Assembly: GCA_003645735.1 (NCBI GenBank)
Contig: QNBQ01000005.1
Span: 1-15,496 of the forward strand
Reading direction: 5' to 3'
Source: Candidatus Poribacteria bacterium
GTDB lineage: Bacteria; Poribacteria; WGA-4E; B28-G17
Length of the DNA: 15,496 nt
Shown: piece by piece, positions 12,834 through 15,496 of the stretch
Numbering within the stretch: position 1 is the first letter of the stretch
Layout of the letters: each line of letters starts with the position of its first letter
Notes under the pieces: generated by a model
What the model saw: the letters and a program-made list of their open reading frames with translations, nothing else
Database searches by the model: none
What the model was told of the DNA's origin: nothing
Translations under genes and position numbers: made by a program

Positions 12834-13628
12834 TCACCTCTTCAAAGCGCCCCAGACGGTCGCAAGCTTATCGCGGGGCGAGACGGCCAGCTTGACCTCC
12901 ACGAACTTCAGCTCCCCGAAGACGGAGGGGTCTTTCCAGCTCGTGTCCGCCACGTCCTTCTCGCTCCATATCAGCTTGTGATCCCTTGGCCCTTTGTCAT
13001 CGTCGTCGTTCAGGTGCGTGTTGAAGCCTATGACCAGCCCATCCCTCAGCTCTATTCCCCAGGTTTCAAGCGGCAGGGCGGCCTCGACGGCCCAGCCGTA
13101 ATCGGTGTCCACAACGAACGCCTTCGTCCCCGTGTTCGGCCCCTGCAGCTGACCGACGCATCCCCCCAGCTTCGGATGTTCGGGATCGCCCCCCACGTTA
13201 TCCCTGCCTATGGTCACCTGGGAGTCGTTCGCGTCATAGGAGTTCGCCTTCTCGTTACCCCCGTCTATGTAGACCTCGACCGAGTCATCCTTCCAGACGT
13301 TGCAGCCTGTATCCTCGCCGACGACCTTCTTGTCGTCGCGAACTTTGAAGGCGACGTAGAGGTAATTCTCATCGGCCACGCAGGCGAACTCATAGGAGGC
13401 GTCGTTGTCATCCGGCGCCGGCTGTGTCCCCCTGTCATGAGGAACTTTATGCCAGGGCACGACCGAGGGCCAGTCGTCGAACTTCCCGTCCAGCGTTATC
13501 GTCACCGGGAAGGCACAGTAATAAATGACCCCCAGCTTGCCCGGATCGATCTTGGCGGGGAAAGCCATGGAGTGTATCGCGAAGATGGCGATCAAAACGA
13601 AAACGATTGAAAAGCCCTTTCTCATCAT
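12834..13628 (-). CDS. Secreted CBM9-like carbohydrate-binding protein with C-terminal WG tail
   Basis: This 264-residue exported protein has a signal peptide at about 1-22 (cut after SMA, or after FPA at 25). The body matches the CBM9/DOMON-like beta-sandwich: ITLDGKFDDW (44-53), ACVADENYLYVAFKVRDD (82-99), WKDDSVEVYID (112-122), YGWAVEAALPLETWGI (177-192) and DGLVIGFNTHLNDDD (196-210), ending with FGELKF. Such domains bind sugar-chain ends and often sit in xylanases and surface glycan-binding proteins. The C-terminus is AVSPRDKLATVWGALKR, shared in pattern with two other secreted proteins here. The start is one of two adjacent ATGs (13628 or 13625) behind GGGAGGG. It is the first gene of a two-gene operon with the LamG-like gene and is divergent from the glycoside hydrolase. 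Confidence 0.82.
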   Translation of the reverse strand: MMRKGFSIVFVLIAIFAIHSMAFPAKIDPGKLGVIYYCAFPVTITLDGKFDDWPSVVPWHKVPHDRGTQPAPDDNDASYEFACVADENYLYVAFKVRDDKKVVGEDTGCNVWKDDSVEVYIDGGNEKANSYDANDSQVTIGRDNVGGDPEHPKLGGCVGQLQGPNTGTKAFVVDTDYGWAVEAALPLETWGIELRDGLVIGFNTHLNDDDDKGPRDHKLIWSEKDVADTSWKDPSVFGELKFVEVKLAVSPRDKLATVWGALKR

Positions 13629-13660
13629 CGACCCTCCCTAGCTGGGATTCCTCAAAGGAG

Positions 13661-13689
13661 ATTGTATTACGTTTTTGAGCTCCTGTCAA
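13661..13689 (-). promoter_or_regulatory. Strong sigma-70 type promoter for the CBM9-like/LamG-like operon
   Basis: On the minus strand a perfect TTGACA (13689-13684), a 17-base spacer and TACAAT (13666-13661, five of six) lie about 33 bases before the ATG at 13628. Confidence 0.7.
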
Positions 13690-13759
13690 GAGGGCGCGCG
13701 AAAGCCTCTCCTTCGCGATGCCACCCCCTCAAGCTTTCGAGGGTTCCGCGCCGATTCTA

Positions 13760-13788
13760 TTGACGGCCGATCGGAGATCGGATATAAT
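13760..13788 (+). promoter_or_regulatory. Strong sigma-70 type promoter for the glycoside hydrolase
   Basis: TTGACG (13760-13765), a 17-base spacer and a perfect TATAAT (13783-13788) are about 114 bases upstream of the ATG at 13902 and 30 bases upstream of a possible leader ORF. The spacer holds repeated GATCGGA. Confidence 0.7.
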
Positions 13789-13808
13789 GGGGGCAAGCCG
13801 GGATCGGA
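13767..13808 (+). repeat. GATCGGA heptamer repeats and dyad at the glycoside hydrolase promoter
   Basis: GATCGGA occurs in tandem at 13769-13775 and 13776-13782, between the -35 and -10, and again at 13802-13808 just after the expected start point. The tandem pair also forms the exact inverted repeat CCGATC-GGA-GATCGG (13767-13781). The layout suggests an operator for a repressor, inferred from position only. Confidence 0.45.
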
Positions 13809-13817
13809 AGGGAGAGG

Positions 13818-13880
13818 ATGAGCTCCGAAAGCCTCGGAAACGGCTCCATCAAGCTAAAAGTCATCCGAGGAGGGGCCTAA
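13818..13880 (+). CDS. Possible 20-residue leader peptide
   Basis: A 20-codon frame (MSSESLGNGSIKLKVIRGGA, then TAA) lies between the strong promoter and the glycoside hydrolase, in the same frame, ending 21 bases before its ATG. GGGAGAGG directly precedes its ATG, though too closely to be ideal. There is no run of one amino acid as in classic attenuators. It may be a translated leader or chance. Confidence 0.25.
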   Translation: MSSESLGNGSIKLKVIRGGA

Positions 13881-13901
13881 CTGATTGGTCGAGGTGAGGA
13901 G

Positions 13902-15496
13902 ATGTATCTCATCGGGGCGTGGATGCTGTTCCTGTTCGGGGGCACGGGGATTGGGGAGGAGGTCGAGCTCGTCGACCTCAAGCTGACGCCCTATGAGGCG
14001 CGCCCGAACCTGGTTCCCAATCACAGCTTCGAGGATGTGAGACCCGACGGCCTGCCGGAGGGGTGGGTATGGGACAGGCGGAACACGGACGCGACCTGCT
14101 CCGTCGACGATTCCGTCTCCCACAGCGGGAGGCGCTCCCTGAGGTTCACGAACGGCACGCCCTTCGGCGCCCACGTCTACGGGACGCTTTGGGTTTCGGA
14201 GCCGATCCGGCTTAAACCCGGCAGGCCCTACACGTTGAGCGCATACGTCAGGTCGGACGACCCCGGGATCGCCTGGGTGGGCGGCGGCCACAACTGGAGG
14301 ATAAGGCTTCATCTCCCCAAATCGCCCGGCGGGTGGAGGCGGATCTGGACGAGCTTCACCGCCTCGGAGGAAGAGGAGCTTTTCACGTTGAGGGTCGTGA
14401 CCGAAAGCCCGACCGACGGCTTCTGGCTGGACGACCTGAAGCTGGAGGAGGGCGAGGTGCCGACGATCGCCCCGCCGGTCGATGATCGATGGCTTCTGGA
14501 GCCTCCCGAGCCGGAGGTGGAGGTCGAAGGGGACGGCCCCTTCGCGATACGCCTCGACCTCTGGGCGCCTGAGGAGGCGCCGGATCTCACCCTGACCGCC
14601 TCCCTGAGCCGCCCCCCTCTGAACATCTCCCGCCGGATCTCGCTTTGGAGAGGAGCGTGGAGGGTCGAGATAGCCGGGAAGTCGCTCGGCGCGGACGACC
14701 GCCCCCGGAGGCTGACGGTCAGGCTGAGCCGAGGAGGGGAGGAGATCGCCCGGGCTGAGGTGGAGCTCAGGTTCCTATCGACGGCCAACGCCGGGAGCCG
14801 CCTGGAGGTTATCCGTCGGAAGCTCCCCGAGCTCAGGCGGATGATGGAGTCGGTCGAGGAGAGGGGACAGGACATCAGCTATCCGCTCGTCACATACACG
14901 GTGATCGAGAACTTCGTCAACTACGCCGAGGAGGATCTGGAGAAGGGGTTCGTTCGAAGGGCCCTGAGCCAGATCGCCGACATGGAGTCGATGGCCGATC
15001 GGCTCGAAAGGGAGCTGAGGGAGGCGTTGGAGGGGAGGAGGCGTTTCCCCGAGGTGCCGCGGTGGACGGGGAAGGAGAGGCCGCGCATCGACGGTCCCTC
15101 CTTCATCGGGCCGACCGTCACCCCCTCCGACCCTAAGCCCGTCCCCCGCCCGATCTTCTTCGTCGGCTACGGCCACTTCGGCCAGGTGAGGCGCGACGTG
15201 GAGAAGTTCCCGCGCTACGGGGTCAACATAATCCAGATCGAGTTCGGCCCCAACAGCGTCTTCCCGAAGGAGGGGATCGTTTCGGACGCGCCGATCAGGG
15301 AGACGTTGAAGGTTCTGGATCGGGCCGCCGAGGCGGGCGTGGCGGTCAACCTGCTCATAAGCCCGCATTACTTCCCCGGATGGATGCTGGAGAAATATCC
15401 GCATCTGCGGAAGAGGAGAATCGGCTTCCTCCGATACTGCCTCCACGCGCCGGAGGGCCAGGAGCTTCTGCGCCGGTTCATCGAGACGATCATCCC
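13902..15496 (+). CDS. Large secreted glycoside hydrolase with N-terminal carbohydrate-binding module (partial, cut by right edge)
   Basis: The first 531 codons are open to the window end. Residues 1-18 form a weak signal peptide with little positive charge. Residues about 36-183 match a CBM4/9-like jelly-roll: NLVPNHSFEDVRPDGLPEGW, SVSHSGRRSLRF, IRLKPGRPYTLSAYVRSD and DGFWLDDLKLEEGE. Residues about 200-292 form a second beta domain. Residues 300-378 are long charged helices (LEVIRRKLPELRRMMESVEE to MADRLERELREALEG). From about 417 a TIM-barrel start is seen: RPIFFVGYGHFGQV, YGVNIIQIEFGPNSVF, and VAVNLLISPHYFPGWMLEKYPHL. This strand pattern is that of clan GH-A glycoside hydrolases, for example GH42- or GH5-like; the catalytic glutamates lie beyond the window. 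GAGGTGAGGAG precedes the ATG; an in-frame stop at 13878 bars a longer start. It is divergent from the CBM9-like operon, suggesting a shared polysaccharide-degrading function. Confidence 0.8.
   Translation, partial: MYLIGAWMLFLFGGTGIGEEVELVDLKLTPYEARPNLVPNHSFEDVRPDGLPEGWVWDRRNTDATCSVDDSVSHSGRRSLRFTNGTPFGAHVYGTLWVSEPIRLKPGRPYTLSAYVRSDDPGIAWVGGGHNWRIRLHLPKSPGGWRRIWTSFTASEEEELFTLRVVTESPTDGFWLDDLKLEEGEVPTIAPPVDDRWLLEPPEPEVEVEGDGPFAIRLDLWAPEEAPDLTLTASLSRPPLNISRRISLWRGAWRVEIAGKSLGADDRPRRLTVRLSRGGEEIARAEVELRFLSTANAGSRLEVIRRKLPELRRMMESVEERGQDISYPLVTYTVIENFVNYAEEDLEKGFVRRALSQIADMESMADRLERELREALEGRRRFPEVPRWTGKERPRIDGPSFIGPTVTPSDPKPVPRPIFFVGYGHFGQVRRDVEKFPRYGVNIIQIEFGPNSVFPKEGIVSDAPIRETLKVLDRAAEAGVAVNLLISPHYFPGWMLEKYPHLRKRRIGFLRYCLHAPEGQELLRRFIETII

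Noticed and set aside
13722..13746. Hairpin around CCTCAAGCTTTCGAGG between the divergent promoters
   Set aside because: The arms pair imperfectly and there is no T-run, so neither a terminator nor an operator can be supported.

Overview
The window is GC-rich bacterial DNA, densely packed with genes. It contains an LptC-like lipoprotein and an LpxL/HtrB-type acyltransferase, so the organism has an outer membrane with lipopolysaccharide. The mix of secreted jelly-roll and carbohydrate-binding proteins, a secreted protein ending in a FlgD-like domain, a TIM-barrel isomerase and a large glycoside hydrolase resembles uncultured sponge-associated or soil lineages such as Candidatus Poribacteria. 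That placement is inferred from gene content only. Promoters look like ordinary sigma-70 sites (TTGACA/TATAAT), several of them with an extended -10.

Layout. 1-1156 (minus): lpxL-like acyltransferase, then an overlapping lptC-like gene that runs off the left edge. 1294-3475 (plus): a secreted LamG/DUF1080-like protein and a secreted FN3 + FlgD-like protein. 3499-4011: a visibly AT-richer gene for a small PD-(D/E)XK nuclease-like protein. 4124-4375: an extremely basic 83-residue protein behind a strong promoter embedded in a perfect inverted repeat. 4335-4646 (minus): an MTH1187/YkoF-type thiamine-binding protein whose 3' end overlaps the previous gene. 4682-9343 (plus): a tight run of DMT-family transporter, FAD amino-acid-oxidase-like enzyme, sugar isomerase/epimerase, D-Ala-D-Ala ligase and a membrane-anchored unknown. 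9337-10029 (minus): a protein with two Hfq/Sm-like domains. 10168-10440 (plus): an HU-family protein, divergent from it. 10447-12033 (minus): a cytoplasmic helix-turn-helix protein fused to a family 5 solute-binding domain, with SgrR-like architecture. 12151-13628 (minus): two co-translated secreted proteins, CBM9-like and LamG-like. 13902-end (plus): a large secreted glycoside hydrolase with an N-terminal carbohydrate-binding module, cut by the right edge.

Working together. The secreted proteins at 1294-3475 and 12151-15496 look like a surface or extracellular polysaccharide-handling set. Three of them, with two different folds, end in the same short C-terminal tail around K-[LM]-x-x-x-W-G-x-[IL]-K. 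This tail is the best candidate for an undescribed system in the window, possibly a C-terminal sorting or attachment signal. The fourth complete secreted protein ends instead in a FlgD-like domain, so two C-terminal types coexist. The other notable items are the tandem Hfq-like protein next to HU and the HTH plus solute-binding regulator.

No tRNA, rRNA, CRISPR array, insertion sequence or convincing intrinsic terminator was seen, and no gene-free stretch exceeds 300 bases. The longest gap, 13629-13901, carries two divergent promoters and a possible 20-codon leader.
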